From positions 127,171 to 191,170 of the forward strand of contig UPZG01000003.1 of assembly GCA_900538705.1 (NCBI GenBank): a stretch of 64,000 nucleotides of DNA. The letters are read 5' to 3'. Both the position numbers and the translations under genes were made by a program. Positions within the stretch are counted from its first letter, which is position 1. Each line of letters begins with the position of its first letter. The stretch is from an uncultured Porphyromonadaceae bacterium. Its GTDB lineage: Bacteria; Bacteroidota; Bacteroidia; Bacteroidales; Barnesiellaceae_A. This document shows positions 44,046-53,137 of this stretch, in pieces. The notes under the pieces were generated by a model. That model saw nothing but the letters and a program-made list of their open reading frames with translations. It made no database searches and had not been told where the DNA came from.

Positions 44046-46073
44046 TTATTTTTTCTTCTCCGGTTTTTTCTTTCGTAATACCTGAGCTGTACGTGCCGGC
44101 AGATATAGTCGCAACCATTCTTTATGTTCCTTTTTATAAAGCGGGTCGGGTTGAGTGAAGTGTTCTACACTTTCATCTATCAGATCATGTCCTCCGAACT
44201 CACTGCGATCGCTGTTCAATACCGTTTCATATACCCCCGGTTCTACTAATAGTCCGTAGCCGGTATATGAGTTATAGGGATGGAAGTTAAAGACAAACAG
44301 CAAATCCTTGCGCTCGAAGGCAAGTATTTGGTCTCCGTCGTTATCCCATATTTTAATGATAGGTTTAGCCTCGAAGTGACGTACGCTGTGCACTATTTTT
44401 ATCATAGCGCGATCGAAATTATTAAGGAATTGGTATTTCAAGTCGGTACGGTCTACCAGGTCCCACTGGCGACGGGCATATTTGTATGACCACCCATTGC
44501 CTTCGCGTGGAAAATCTATCCACTCGGGATGCCCAAACTCATTGCCCATAAAGTTGAGGTAGCCGCCATTGATGGTAGTAAGAGTTACCAATCGTATTAG
44601 TTTGTGCAGCGCCATACCTCGGTCTACAGCGTAGTTATCGTCACCCACCATCATGTGCCAATACATTTCTTTGTCAATCAGACGGAAAATAATAGTTTTG
44701 TCGCCTACTAAGGCTTGGTCGTGACTCTCGGCATAACTGATGGTCTTTTCATCGGCACGTCGGTTGGTAAGTTCCCAAAATATTGAGGAGGGCTTCCACT
44801 CTTCATCTTTGCGCTCCTTGATGGTTTTAATCCAAAAGTCGGGGATGCCCATAGCCATGCGGTAGTCGAAGCCCATACCGCCATCTTCAAATTTTGCTGC
44901 CAGTCCCGGCATTCCGCTCATCTCTTCGGCAATAGTAATAGCATATGGGTTTATTTCGTGTATAAGCATGTTGGCCAAGGTAAGGTAGACGATAGCATCG
45001 TCGTCCTGATGACCGTTATAATAGTCGGCATACGAGCTGAAAGCCTGTCCTAAACCGTGATTATAGTATAGCATAGACGTCACTCCGTCAAAGCGGAAGC
45101 CGTCGAAGTGGAACTCTTCAAGCCAATATTTGCAGTTGGAAAGCAAGAAGTGTAACACTTCATGTTTCCCATAGTCGAAGCATAGCGAATCCCATGCCGG
45201 ATGTTCGCGGCGGTCGCCACCGTGGAAATATTGAGTATACGATCCGTCAAATCGACCTAAGCCTTCTACCTCATTCTTGACGGCATGTGAGTGTACAATA
45301 TCCATAATGACGGCAATACCCATGCGGTGAGCTTCGTCGATGAGGGCTTTCAGTTCGTCGGGAGTTCCAAATCGTGATGAGGGGGCAAAGAAACTTGATA
45401 CGTGGTAGCCGAAAGAACCGTAATAAGGATGTTCTTGTATGGCCATAACTTGTATGGCGTTATATCCGGCGCGAGCAACACGGGGTAAGATGTTTTCCCT
45501 GAATTCGTTATATGTGCCAACTCGCTCGGCATTTTGAGCCATACCTATGTGGCATTCGTAGATGAGTAGCGGGGCAGTATCGGGGCGGAATACTCTTTTA
45601 CGGAATTTGTAGGGTTTCTCTGGTGCCCATACTTGAGCCGAAAATATATATGTTTTCTCATCCTGTACCACTCGTTGTGCCCAAGCGGGTATGCGTTCTC
45701 CATGTCCACCTTCCCAGTAGACTGAGAGTTTATACAAATCTAAGTGATGCAACAAGTGGGAGGCGAGTTTTATTTCCCATACTCCGTTTTTTGTCTTTTC
45801 CAGTTTATATTCGGGCAACTCTTGCCAGTTGGAAAAATCACCTATTAGGTATATGGCTGTAGCGTTGGGAGCCCATTCGCGGAATATCCATCGACCGCTT
45901 GGTTGGCGATGCAACCCGAAATATAGGTATCCATCGGCAAAATCGGTAAACCGTATCTTGTTGCCGTTGGTCAGATCATATTTTACATCGATGGCACGTT
46001 GGTGACGCCCTTCGATGGCATTTTTGTAAGGCGATAGCCACGGGTCGTTTTGGATAATTTTAAGAGTCTCCAT
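44046..46073 (-). CDS. glgB: 1,4-alpha-glucan branching enzyme (eukaryote-like GH13)
   Basis: About 675 residues. It introduces alpha-1,6 branches in glycogen. An N-terminal CBM48 domain (YLYFGLHRQPSGRWIFREWAPN region) precedes the GH13 barrel: IVMDIVHSHAVKNEVEGL, the nucleophile Asp in EFHFDGFRFDGVTSM, the acid Glu in TIAEEMSGMPGL, and SYAESHDQALVGDKT. The length and motifs fit the eukaryote-like GH13_8 subfamily usual in Bacteroides rather than the E. coli type. The frame extends to 46175, but a promoter at 46125-46155 lies within it; METLKIIQNDPWLSPY at 46073 (or Met at 46100) is the start. No other glycogen gene is adjacent. Confidence 0.93.
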   Translation of the reverse strand: METLKIIQNDPWLSPYKNAIEGRHQRAIDVKYDLTNGNKIRFTDFADGYLYFGLHRQPSGRWIFREWAPNATAIYLIGDFSNWQELPEYKLEKTKNGVWEIKLASHLLHHLDLYKLSVYWEGGHGERIPAWAQRVVQDEKTYIFSAQVWAPEKPYKFRKRVFRPDTAPLLIYECHIGMAQNAERVGTYNEFRENILPRVARAGYNAIQVMAIQEHPYYGSFGYHVSSFFAPSSRFGTPDELKALIDEAHRMGIAVIMDIVHSHAVKNEVEGLGRFDGSYTQYFHGGDRREHPAWDSLCFDYGKHEVLHFLLSNCKYWLEEFHFDGFRFDGVTSMLYYNHGLGQAFSSYADYYNGHQDDDAIVYLTLANMLIHEINPYAITIAEEMSGMPGLAAKFEDGGMGFDYRMAMGIPDFWIKTIKERKDEEWKPSSIFWELTNRRADEKTISYAESHDQALVGDKTIIFRLIDKEMYWHMMVGDDNYAVDRGMALHKLIRLVTLTTINGGYLNFMGNEFGHPEWIDFPREGNGWSYKYARRQWDLVDRTDLKYQFLNNFDRAMIKIVHSVRHFEAKPIIKIWDNDGDQILAFERKDLLFVFNFHPYNSYTGYGLLVEPGVYETVLNSDRSEFGGHDLIDESVEHFTQPDPLYKKEHKEWLRLYLPARTAQVLRKKKPEKKK

Positions 46074-46124
46074 AGCGTTAAGTTTTTTTGATGGGAGCAT
46101 AGTTTTCTCCCGGGTTGAATAGTA

Positions 46125-46155
46125 CAAATATAGGAAATGCTGTGAAAAGAACCAA
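46125..46155 (-). promoter_or_regulatory. Promoter of glgB
   Basis: On the minus strand, TTG at 46155-46153 and TATATTTG at 46132-46125, spaced 20 bases. Confidence 0.6.
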
Positions 46156-46287
46156 CGGCCACAATGTACATTCATTGTTCGACTTAGCCCAATCGCATCC
46201 TATATTTTACAAATATACGCAAAGCTGAGCACAAGAAAGCTATATTTGTTTGGATTTTTTGGTTATATCGTGTCCTAAATACGAGAA

Positions 46288-46323
46288 AGGGCTGTATGAG
46301 GATTTATATCCCTGTACAGCCCT
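46288..46323 (-). terminator. Hairpin terminator of dnaB
   Basis: AGGGCTGTA (46288-46296) pairs perfectly with TACAGCCCT (46315-46323), with further AGGAT/ATCCC pairing inside. The minus-strand exit reads TTTCTCG. Confidence 0.7.
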
Positions 46324-46348
46324 GTGTGGTTGTATTTCCGGTTGATTG

Positions 46349-47863
46349 TCAGAAAGGAGCTTTGTCGCTTTCGGTAGCTGGTGACAGTGACGGTTTGTCG
46401 TTGCTTCGATTTAAGGCCGACTCCAATCGCATGTCTTTTTCGTCCCAGTTTTCAAAGCGGGCTAGCTCGCTAACAAATCGCAGCACTACATCTTTGGTTG
46501 CACCGTTACGGTGTTTGGCAATAATAATTTCGGCTTTGCCTCGTATGTCGTTGTTAGCTCCGTCTTCACTTGTTTTCAGGTAATACTCTGGGCGATGTAT
46601 AAAGCAAACCAAGTCGGCGTCTTGTTCTATGGCACCCGACTCGCGAAGGTCTGAAAGTTGTGGTCTTTTACCGGTAGCATCGCTGCCTGTGCCACGGCTC
46701 TCTACACTACGGTTCAACTGAGAGAGTGCAATGATAGGTATGTTCAGCTCTTTGGCCAACTGTTTCAGTGAGCGCGATATGGTACTCACCTCCTGTTCAC
46801 GGCTGCCATATTCCATACCGCTTGCATTCATCAGTTGCAGGTAGTCTATGATGATGATTTTCACACCGTGTTCACGTACCAGGCGACGTGCTTTGGTGCG
46901 TAGCTCAAAGACAGAGAGGCTTGGTGTATCGTCGATGTAAAGCGGCGCTTCGTAGAGAACGTTTATTTTGGTCAGCAGTTGGTCCCATTGCCAAGGTTGC
47001 AAGTCGCCGCGCTTGATGTTATCGGCCGGAATTTCACACGTGTTGACGATAAGGCGGTTTACTAGTTGAAGATTCGACATCTCAAGTGAAAATACGGCTA
47101 CAGGAGTGTTGTAGTTGACTGCCATATTCTTTGCCATGGAGAGTACAAAAGCTGTTTTACCCATGGCAGGGCGAGCCGCGATGATGATAAGGTCGGAATT
47201 TTGCCATCCCAGAGTTACACGATCGAGGTCGTGGAATCCCGTAGCTAATCCGCTCATGTTGTTGTCGCGTTTTTTTGCCTCCTCTATTTGTTTGATGGCT
47301 TGCTCTATGACGGGGCGTATTTGCACAACGTCTTTTTTCAGATTGTTTTGCGAGATGCGGAAGAGCTTCTCTTCAGCGAGTTGCATGAGGTCGTCGACGT
47401 CTTGTGTCTCATCAAATGCTTTGGCTTGTATTTCACTTGCAAAAGAGATAAGTTCGCGTGCCAAATATTTTTGCGATACGATGCGGGCGTGATATTCTAC
47501 GTGCGAAGCCGATACCACACGTCCTGTCAGTTCGCTTATATGTAATGCTCCGCCCACCTCATCGAGAGTACCATTGTTTCGTAGTTGATTTGTGACGGTA
47601 ATCATGTCTATCGGGCGTTGATGGGCAGCAAGGTCTGTAATGGCCTGATAGATTTTTTGATTGTTGGGGTCGTAGAAACATTCAGGTTTCAAGATGTCGC
47701 ATACACGTGAGTATGCATCGGTCTCGAGCATGATAGCTCCTAAAACAGCCTCTTCGACATCGGTATCTTGTGGGGGAAGTTTCCCTAACTCCGACATCTT
47801 GGGCATGTAGTCATGCTCTTTTTTTGTATAGTTCTTTGAAGTATATCTTTTTACAGGTGACAT
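46349..47863 (-). CDS. dnaB: Replicative DNA helicase DnaB
   Basis: About 504 residues. It unwinds DNA at the replication fork as a hexameric ring. N-terminal primase-interaction domain: PPQDTDVEEAVLGAIMLE. RecA-like C-terminal domain: Walker A ARPAMGKTAFVLSMAKN, EMSNLQLVNRL, Walker B-type IIIDYLQLM, and the ALSQLNRSVESR and DLRESGAIEQDADLV segments. The longest frame begins at 47905, but a promoter with both elements ends two bases upstream of that codon, so transcription would start within it. MSPVKRYTSKN at 47863 is therefore chosen (47806 also possible). Confidence 0.95.
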   Translation of the reverse strand: MSPVKRYTSKNYTKKEHDYMPKMSELGKLPPQDTDVEEAVLGAIMLETDAYSRVCDILKPECFYDPNNQKIYQAITDLAAHQRPIDMITVTNQLRNNGTLDEVGGALHISELTGRVVSASHVEYHARIVSQKYLARELISFASEIQAKAFDETQDVDDLMQLAEEKLFRISQNNLKKDVVQIRPVIEQAIKQIEEAKKRDNNMSGLATGFHDLDRVTLGWQNSDLIIIAARPAMGKTAFVLSMAKNMAVNYNTPVAVFSLEMSNLQLVNRLIVNTCEIPADNIKRGDLQPWQWDQLLTKINVLYEAPLYIDDTPSLSVFELRTKARRLVREHGVKIIIIDYLQLMNASGMEYGSREQEVSTISRSLKQLAKELNIPIIALSQLNRSVESRGTGSDATGKRPQLSDLRESGAIEQDADLVCFIHRPEYYLKTSEDGANNDIRGKAEIIIAKHRNGATKDVVLRFVSELARFENWDEKDMRLESALNRSNDKPSLSPATESDKAPF

Positions 47864-47907
47864 AGTATGTTTTTTGCCTAGTATTGTGTTTTTATGTTCT
47901 TTCATGA

Positions 47908-47936
47908 CAAAGGTAACGTATGTAGACGTATCGACA
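47908..47936 (-). promoter_or_regulatory. Promoter of dnaB
   Basis: On the minus strand, TTG at 47936-47934 and TACCTTTG at 47915-47908, spaced 18 bases. It decides the dnaB start. Confidence 0.65.
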
Positions 47937-48026
47937 AGAAAAGCATGCCGTTTCTTTTCAACTCGTTATCAACATACTTATTAGAGCCGTGATTTCTAAC
48001 AGGTTGTATAATTCGGTGAGAAAGCG

Positions 48027-48034
48027 TACTTTTG
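48027..48034 (+). promoter_or_regulatory. -7 promoter box (TACTTTTG) for ispE
   Basis: TAnnTTTG element 20 bases before the ispE ATG at 48055. It lies inside the longer frame that begins at 47989 and rules that start out. Confidence 0.6.
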
Positions 48035-48054
48035 CAGACGAAAAATTGAAAGAG

Positions 48055-48867
48055 ATGATAACATTCCCCAATGCTAAAATCAACGTCGGTTTGCACGTTG
48101 TTGAGCGTCGCCCCGATGGCTATCATAATATCGAGACGTTGTTCTATCCTATATCCCTTGCCGATGTCCTAGAGATTGTGCCGGCAACGGCTACGACACT
48201 CTCCATTACAGGCTTTGTGCCTGAGGGCGATGTGTCAAACAACCTGGTGATGCGAGCCTACCGATTATTACAGGAACGGTATGATTTACCTGCTGTGGAG
48301 ATACATTTACACAAGGCTATTCCGTTTGGGGCCGGTTTGGGTGGCGGTTCGTCTGATGCGGCTTATGCTTTACGTATGTTGCGTGATATGTTTCAGCTTC
48401 CGATTTCCGATGATGACCTGGCGCATATGGCGGCATCGCTTGGGGCCGATTGTCCTTTCTTCATATATAACCGCCCGCTCTTAGCTACAGGCATAGGCGA
48501 TTGTTTCGAGTCGACTGATTTTACGTTGCAAGGCAAGTATATAGTGTTGGTAAAACCTCCTGTCGAGGTCTCTACCGCCGAGGCATATGCCCGTATAGTA
48601 CCAGCCATGCCACAACGCCATCTATGCGAAAAGTTGAGACAACCTCTTGCTTCGTGGCGAGGTGAGGTTGTCAATGACTTTGAGCCGGGCGTTTTTATGC
48701 TGCATCCGCGTATTGCAGCCGTTAAGCAGCGGTTGTATGAAATGGGAGCAACATATGCCTCCATGTCAGGGTCGGGAGCTTCTGTTTTTGGCATTTTTGA
48801 TGAACCGTGCAACTATTTGCATGCTTTTCCCGATTGTTTTGTATGGAGCGCCAAGTGTGAGGTGTAG
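48055..48867 (+). CDS. ispE: 4-diphosphocytidyl-2-C-methyl-D-erythritol kinase
   Basis: 270 residues, GHMP kinase of the non-mevalonate isoprenoid pathway. Start MITFPNAKINVGLHVVERRPDG is the family hallmark with the substrate-binding Lys. The GHMP glycine-rich loop is PFGAGLGGGSSDAAYALRML, and the third motif is MSGSGASVFGIF near the C-terminus. It is divergent from dnaB and followed by grpE after 120 bases. Confidence 0.95.
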   Translation: MITFPNAKINVGLHVVERRPDGYHNIETLFYPISLADVLEIVPATATTLSITGFVPEGDVSNNLVMRAYRLLQERYDLPAVEIHLHKAIPFGAGLGGGSSDAAYALRMLRDMFQLPISDDDLAHMAASLGADCPFFIYNRPLLATGIGDCFESTDFTLQGKYIVLVKPPVEVSTAEAYARIVPAMPQRHLCEKLRQPLASWRGEVVNDFEPGVFMLHPRIAAVKQRLYEMGATYASMSGSGASVFGIFDEPCNYLHAFPDCFVWSAKCEV

Positions 48868-48934
48868 TTGTTGCAGGTATGACGGATTGGCAGAATGTAT
48901 CATACTGGCAATGTTTTTGTTGTAAAACAAGGGG

Positions 48935-48953
48935 TTGCGTCTCTGAGACGCAA
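48935..48953. promoter_or_regulatory. Perfect 19-base palindrome upstream of grpE
   Basis: TTGCGTCTC-T-GAGACGCAA, nine-base arms around one base, 35 bases before the grpE ATG. It could be an operator for the grpE-dnaJ genes or a leader hairpin. It is not the CIRCE consensus. A second hairpin TGTTTT/AAAACA lies just before it (48912-48929). Confidence 0.45.
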
Positions 48954-48987
48954 TGCTATGGATAAAAGAAAATAATGAGGATGAGAT

Positions 48988-49599
48988 ATGACAGAGAAAA
49001 AGAAAAAAGATAAAAAACAAGAGCTTGAAAAAGAAGCTGTTGAAAAAGAGAATGTAACTCAGGCCGATACTGTAGAAAATGCCGACAGCGAAGGTGAAAA
49101 ATTGGCAGAAGAGGCAGCCGAAGTTCTTTCGGACACTGACAAGTTGTCAGCCGAGATAGAAACGTTGAAGGCTCAGATAGACAAGCAACACAACGATTAC
49201 TTGCTATTGATGGCCGAGTTTGACAATTATAGAAAAAGAACTTTGCGTGAAAAGGCCGATTTGTTGAAAAATGGCGGCGAATCGTGCATGAAGGCTATAT
49301 TGCCTGTTATTGACGATGTAGAGCGTGCCATGCAAGCCATAGAATCGAGTACCGATATAGCTGCTCTCAAAGAGGGACTTAATCTTATATATAGTAAGTT
49401 CCGTGCTTATTTGGAGCAGAACGGTGTCAAAGAGATAGAGACGAAGGATGTAGACTTTGACCCCGAGAAACACGAGGCGATTGCGCAGATACCTGCTGCA
49501 TCGTCTGAGCAAAAAGGTAAAATTATTGACTGCACCCAAAAGGGATATACTCTCAATGATAATGTCATAAGATTTCCGAAGGTCGTTGTAGCGCAATAA
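48988..49599 (+). CDS. grpE: Nucleotide exchange factor GrpE
   Basis: 203 residues. A Lys/Glu-rich disordered start is followed by a long coiled coil (about 50-100, LSAEIETLKAQIDKQHNDYL, then MAEFDNYRKRTLREKADL) and the C-terminal beta domain (FDPEKHEAIAQIPAA, NVIRFPKVVVAQ). It releases ADP from DnaK. dnaJ follows after 19 bases; dnaK is not in the window. Confidence 0.95.
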   Translation: MTEKKKKDKKQELEKEAVEKENVTQADTVENADSEGEKLAEEAAEVLSDTDKLSAEIETLKAQIDKQHNDYLLLMAEFDNYRKRTLREKADLLKNGGESCMKAILPVIDDVERAMQAIESSTDIAALKEGLNLIYSKFRAYLEQNGVKEIETKDVDFDPEKHEAIAQIPAASSEQKGKIIDCTQKGYTLNDNVIRFPKVVVAQ

Positions 49600-49618
49600 A
49601 GAGGAGGAGTAATACATT

Positions 49619-50791
49619 ATGGCAGAAACAAAAAGAGATTATTATGAAGTTCTTGGCGTTGACAAAAATGCCAATGCCGATGAGATAAAAAAAGCATACC
49701 GGAAAAAAGCCATTCAGTATCACCCCGATAAAAACCCCGGTGATAAGGAGGCTGAAGAAAAATTCAAGGAGGCTGCCGAGGCTTACGATGTACTAAGTAA
49801 CCCTGATAAGCGAGCACGCTACGACCGTTTCGGCCATGAAGGCTTGAGCGGAGCTGGCGGCGGTGGTACATATAACGCGTCGATGGACGATATTTTGTCG
49901 AATTTGAGTGACCTTTTTGGCTTCGGTTTTTCAGGCCGAGGAAGTTCGTTTGGAGATAGTCCGTTTGGCGACTTCTTTGGTATGTATGGTAATGGAAGCC
50001 AGCGAGGAGGACGAAGGGTCAATCGGGGCGGTGACTTGCGTGTGACCGTCAGACTTACACTCAATGAGATAGCTACTGGCGTAGAGAAGAAGATAAAACT
50101 TGCCAAATATGTACCTTGTACACATTGTAAGGGAACCGGTGCAAAAGATGGTACTGCATATACCACCTGTTCTACATGTAAGGGTTCGGGTCATGTAGCG
50201 CAAGTACATCGTATGGCTTTTGGTACAAGACAGGTTATTACCGAATGTCCCGATTGCCACGGTGAGGGCCAACGCATTACTACCAAGTGTCCTTATTGTA
50301 ATGGTGAGGGTATAGTACGTTCCGAAGAGGTTATTTCTGTTAATATCCCTGCCGGCGTTGCTGAAGGAATGCAATTGTCGTTGGAAGGAAAAGGCAACGC
50401 TCCCCGTCATGGAGGCGAGAACGGAGACTTGTTGGTAGTTATAAAGGAGGAGAAGCATCCCGACTTCGAACGTCAAGGGAAAGACATTATATACAACCTT
50501 ATGCTTGACTATCCTACGGCTGCTTTGGGTGGCAAGGTAGAGATACCGACTCTCGACGGACATGCGCGAATAAAAATCGATGCAGGAACACAGCCTGGCA
50601 GAATTTATGCGTTGCGAGGGAAGGGTCTGCCTTCTATCAATACTCCCGGTATAGGTTCACTCATAGTTAAGGTGACAGTTTATATACCCGAAAAACTTGG
50701 GCATGATGCCAAGGAGAAGATTAAGGCATTGGCAGACTTGGAGGATGTTAAACCAACACCCGAGGCTAAGAAGCGTATATTGGAACGTTGA
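49619..50791 (+). CDS. dnaJ: Chaperone protein DnaJ (type A Hsp40)
   Basis: 390 residues with the complete type A layout: J domain (1-70) with the HPD triad in YHPDKNPGD; Gly/Phe-rich region (about 75-135); zinc-binding domain with four repeats CTHCKGTG, CSTCKGSG, CPDCHGEG, CPYCNGEG (about 165-225); and the C-terminal substrate-binding domains (NIPAGVAEGMQLSLEGKGN...). It delivers substrates to DnaK and stimulates its ATPase. It is in an operon with grpE; a terminator follows. Confidence 0.97.
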   Translation: MAETKRDYYEVLGVDKNANADEIKKAYRKKAIQYHPDKNPGDKEAEEKFKEAAEAYDVLSNPDKRARYDRFGHEGLSGAGGGGTYNASMDDILSNLSDLFGFGFSGRGSSFGDSPFGDFFGMYGNGSQRGGRRVNRGGDLRVTVRLTLNEIATGVEKKIKLAKYVPCTHCKGTGAKDGTAYTTCSTCKGSGHVAQVHRMAFGTRQVITECPDCHGEGQRITTKCPYCNGEGIVRSEEVISVNIPAGVAEGMQLSLEGKGNAPRHGGENGDLLVVIKEEKHPDFERQGKDIIYNLMLDYPTAALGGKVEIPTLDGHARIKIDAGTQPGRIYALRGKGLPSINTPGIGSLIVKVTVYIPEKLGHDAKEKIKALADLEDVKPTPEAKKRILER

Positions 50792-50830
50792 TATTCAAAC
50801 CGTAATGGTTTTCAATATTCATATAACTTT

Positions 50831-50867
50831 AAGAGGAAGCGCCTTTGTGGTGTGTTCCTCTTTTTTG
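50831..50867 (+). terminator. Rho-independent terminator of grpE-dnaJ
   Basis: AAGAGGAA (50831-50838) pairs with TTCCTCTT, followed by a T-run. Confidence 0.8.
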
Positions 50868-50954
50868 TTTTAGTTGTATAGCTTGGTTTCGGCCTTACTG
50901 CGTTGACAGACCCAAGGTGCGGCAGCAAGACGCCGGCTATATTGTTTTACCAAG

Positions 50955-51932
50955 ATGGTAAATGCTACTGTGATGAATATATATTTTGCCCCTTTACAAG
51001 GATATACCGATGCTACATTTCGCCGCCTTCATAATGAGTTGTGGGGTGGAATAACAGCTTATTATACGCCGTTTGTGCGTATAGAGAAGGGCGCCTTCAG
51101 GCGGAAAGACCTTGCCGATATTGCTCCAGTTGTCAATACAGGAGTACCTGTCGTACCCCAGATGCTCCCTCGTGATGCCGATGAGTTGTGTCGTCTCACC
51201 GAGCTTTTTATGGAAAATGGATATGACTGTGCCGATATTAACATGGCATGTCCGTTCCCTCCGGTTGCCTTACATGGGCGAGGAGCAGGTTTGTTGCCAC
51301 ATCCCGATGTAGTAGTACGCATATTGGACGCGACACGTCGTTATGCTGGCTTCTCTTTTTCGGTAAAGATGCGTCTCGGATGGAAAGATGCCGATGATTG
51401 CATGCGCCTTGCACCTCTTCTTAACGATTACCCGTTGCATCATGTCACGTTACATCCGCGTATAGGGAAGGTGCAGTATAAGGGAACCTCTTCGCTCGAA
51501 GCTTTTAGGGCATTTGGTGAGGTATGTCGATTGCCACTGATATATAATGGTGATATTGTTTCGATAGAAGGGATAAACCGTATATGTGAGCTTTTCCCTC
51601 GGTTGGTAGGGATAATGATAGGGCGTGGGTTGTTGGCAACTCCACAGCTGTCGGCCGTTTATGCTACTGGCGATACTTGTCTTTTTACTGTCCCTATAGT
51701 GTCTCGGTTGCAACTGTTTCATGAGGCTCTGTGTGACCGTTTGCAGGCAACATCGCAAGGAGAGACGCAGCTCATGTCGCGGTTGCATGCGTTGTGGCAA
51801 TATTTCTTGACCGATGCTCCCCGCCGTGAGCGTAAGGCTTTGATGAAGACGCACGATATTGCAAGTTATCGCCGCGCTGCAGCCATACTCTTCGATACTT
51901 GGCGTGAGGCCTGTAGTCATGTCGATGGTTGA
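50955..51932 (+). CDS. tRNA-dihydrouridine synthase family protein
   Basis: 325 residues (319 if the second Met at 50973 is used). FMN-dependent TIM-barrel enzyme reducing uridine to dihydrouridine in tRNA. Motifs: IYFAPLQGYTDATFRRL at the N-terminus, INMACPFPPVALHGRGAGLL with the active-site Cys, FSVKMRLGW, and the HHVTLHPRIGKVQYKG and PLIYNGDIVSIEG FMN-binding segments. It is more diverged than DusB: the usual NxGCP becomes NMACP. It stands alone between the dnaJ terminator and the next promoter. Confidence 0.9.
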   Translation: MVNATVMNIYFAPLQGYTDATFRRLHNELWGGITAYYTPFVRIEKGAFRRKDLADIAPVVNTGVPVVPQMLPRDADELCRLTELFMENGYDCADINMACPFPPVALHGRGAGLLPHPDVVVRILDATRRYAGFSFSVKMRLGWKDADDCMRLAPLLNDYPLHHVTLHPRIGKVQYKGTSSLEAFRAFGEVCRLPLIYNGDIVSIEGINRICELFPRLVGIMIGRGLLATPQLSAVYATGDTCLFTVPIVSRLQLFHEALCDRLQATSQGETQLMSRLHALWQYFLTDAPRRERKALMKTHDIASYRRAAAILFDTWREACSHVDG

Positions 51933-51986
51933 AGATGAGACAGATGGCCGATGTAAAAAACAGGCCTTTAAAATCAATTTGAAATA

Positions 51987-52017
51987 TTTGTGGCATATAA
52001 GAATTGTTTTATATTTG
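51987..52017 (+). promoter_or_regulatory. Promoter of the J-less DnaJ operon
   Basis: TTTG at 51987-51990 and TATATTTG at 52010-52017, spaced 19 bases: a full match to the Bacteroidota consensus. The leader would be about 110 bases. Confidence 0.75.
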
Positions 52018-52134
52018 CATAAAGAAGTTGTGTTGCATTTTTATGATGCTTCTGGCGGGGAGTTCTCCTCTGTTTTAGAGGGTGCATTATCAAAATGATA
52101 GCATATAGATAAGTCAATCTTTAATCTTGTAGTT

Positions 52135-53115
52135 ATGGCATACGATGTAAATGAAGGTGGAAAGACCATAAAAACACCTGGAAATGAAGAATATAATAAT
52201 GATGTGGCAAATCCTCAAAAGACAATACGTGCTACCGACAGCAGTCAGAAAACCATCCGTTTGTCGGGAAATGAAAATACCGAAAAATCTTCTTGTCAAG
52301 AAAATACATCTGGAAATAATGAACAAAGCATCTCTATGGACGATTTGCTGGAACAGATGGATAAACAGTTGAGAGATAATAATCTATTGGGTATATTTTC
52401 TGATTCACATCATAAAAAAACATCGTCTAAGATAGCCCTTAACCTTAAGGTGAAAATAAATTTAACCTTGGAAGATGTGGCCAATGGGGTAAAAAGGACA
52501 ATCCGTTATAAAAGGAATAAGGTATGTCATCGATGCAATGGTACGGGCGTCCCCGAAGGTGTGATGTCGATACCTTGTTCTACCTGTGGAGGTACAGGTT
52601 TTATATGGGAAGAACAAGGACTGGGAGGAACACGTTCGACAATATTTGGAAATGTTACGGTAAATCCTCATCCTGTCAAGAAAGAGTGTCCCGACTGTAA
52701 AGGGCGAGGTGTCCTTAACGTAGATTCTTGTCCTCTGTGTGATGGCGAAGGTTATATTACCGAAGAAGATACGGTTACATTCGATATACCGGCAGGGTTG
52801 TTGAATGGTCAGGGACTTGTAATTAAAGGAAAAGGCAATATTGTTGGCGACCAAACAGGCGATTTCCTTGTTAATATAGATAGAATCTTAGAGCATCCGG
52901 TCTTTCAGCGTAATGAATACGACCTTATTTACCGGGTGCGCATAGACGCTCAAATGCAGATGCGCGGTGGTACAATTTTTGTGCCTCTGTTAGATGGTAC
53001 CAAACTTCCGGTAGTGTTGCCTGCACATGCCGGTAAGCAGGTTATGCTGACTGGGTACGGGTTACCTATATATGGCTCTGGTAAGCGAGGCAATATGATT
53101 ATAGAATTATCGTAG
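52135..53115 (+). CDS. DnaJ-like protein lacking the J domain
   Basis: 326 residues. All four zinc repeats of type A DnaJ are intact: CHRCNGTG (residue 111), CSTCGGTG (128), CPDCKGRG (165), CPLCDGEG (179). They are followed by the C-terminal substrate-binding domain (FDIPAGLLNGQGLVIKGKGN, ..., HAGKQVMLTGYGLPIYGS). The J domain and Gly/Phe region are absent. Instead the first 90 residues are disordered with three short repeats KTIKTPGNE (10-18), KTIRATDSS (29-37) and KTIRLSGNE (39-47), and a short acidic helix DLLEQMDKQLRDN. Without HPD it cannot stimulate DnaK in the usual way, so it may act as a holdase or on another partner (inference). A well-defined promoter and a DUF2007 and a NYN gene make this an operon. 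Confidence 0.88.
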   Translation: MAYDVNEGGKTIKTPGNEEYNNDVANPQKTIRATDSSQKTIRLSGNENTEKSSCQENTSGNNEQSISMDDLLEQMDKQLRDNNLLGIFSDSHHKKTSSKIALNLKVKINLTLEDVANGVKRTIRYKRNKVCHRCNGTGVPEGVMSIPCSTCGGTGFIWEEQGLGGTRSTIFGNVTVNPHPVKKECPDCKGRGVLNVDSCPLCDGEGYITEEDTVTFDIPAGLLNGQGLVIKGKGNIVGDQTGDFLVNIDRILEHPVFQRNEYDLIYRVRIDAQMQMRGGTIFVPLLDGTKLPVVLPAHAGKQVMLTGYGLPIYGSGKRGNMIIELS

Positions 53116-53137
53116 TAATCTAAAAACACATAATGTG

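Noticed and set aside
48935..48953. CIRCE element for HrcA
   Set aside because: CIRCE is TTAGCACTC-N9-GAGTGCTAA; this palindrome has a different sequence and a one-base centre.
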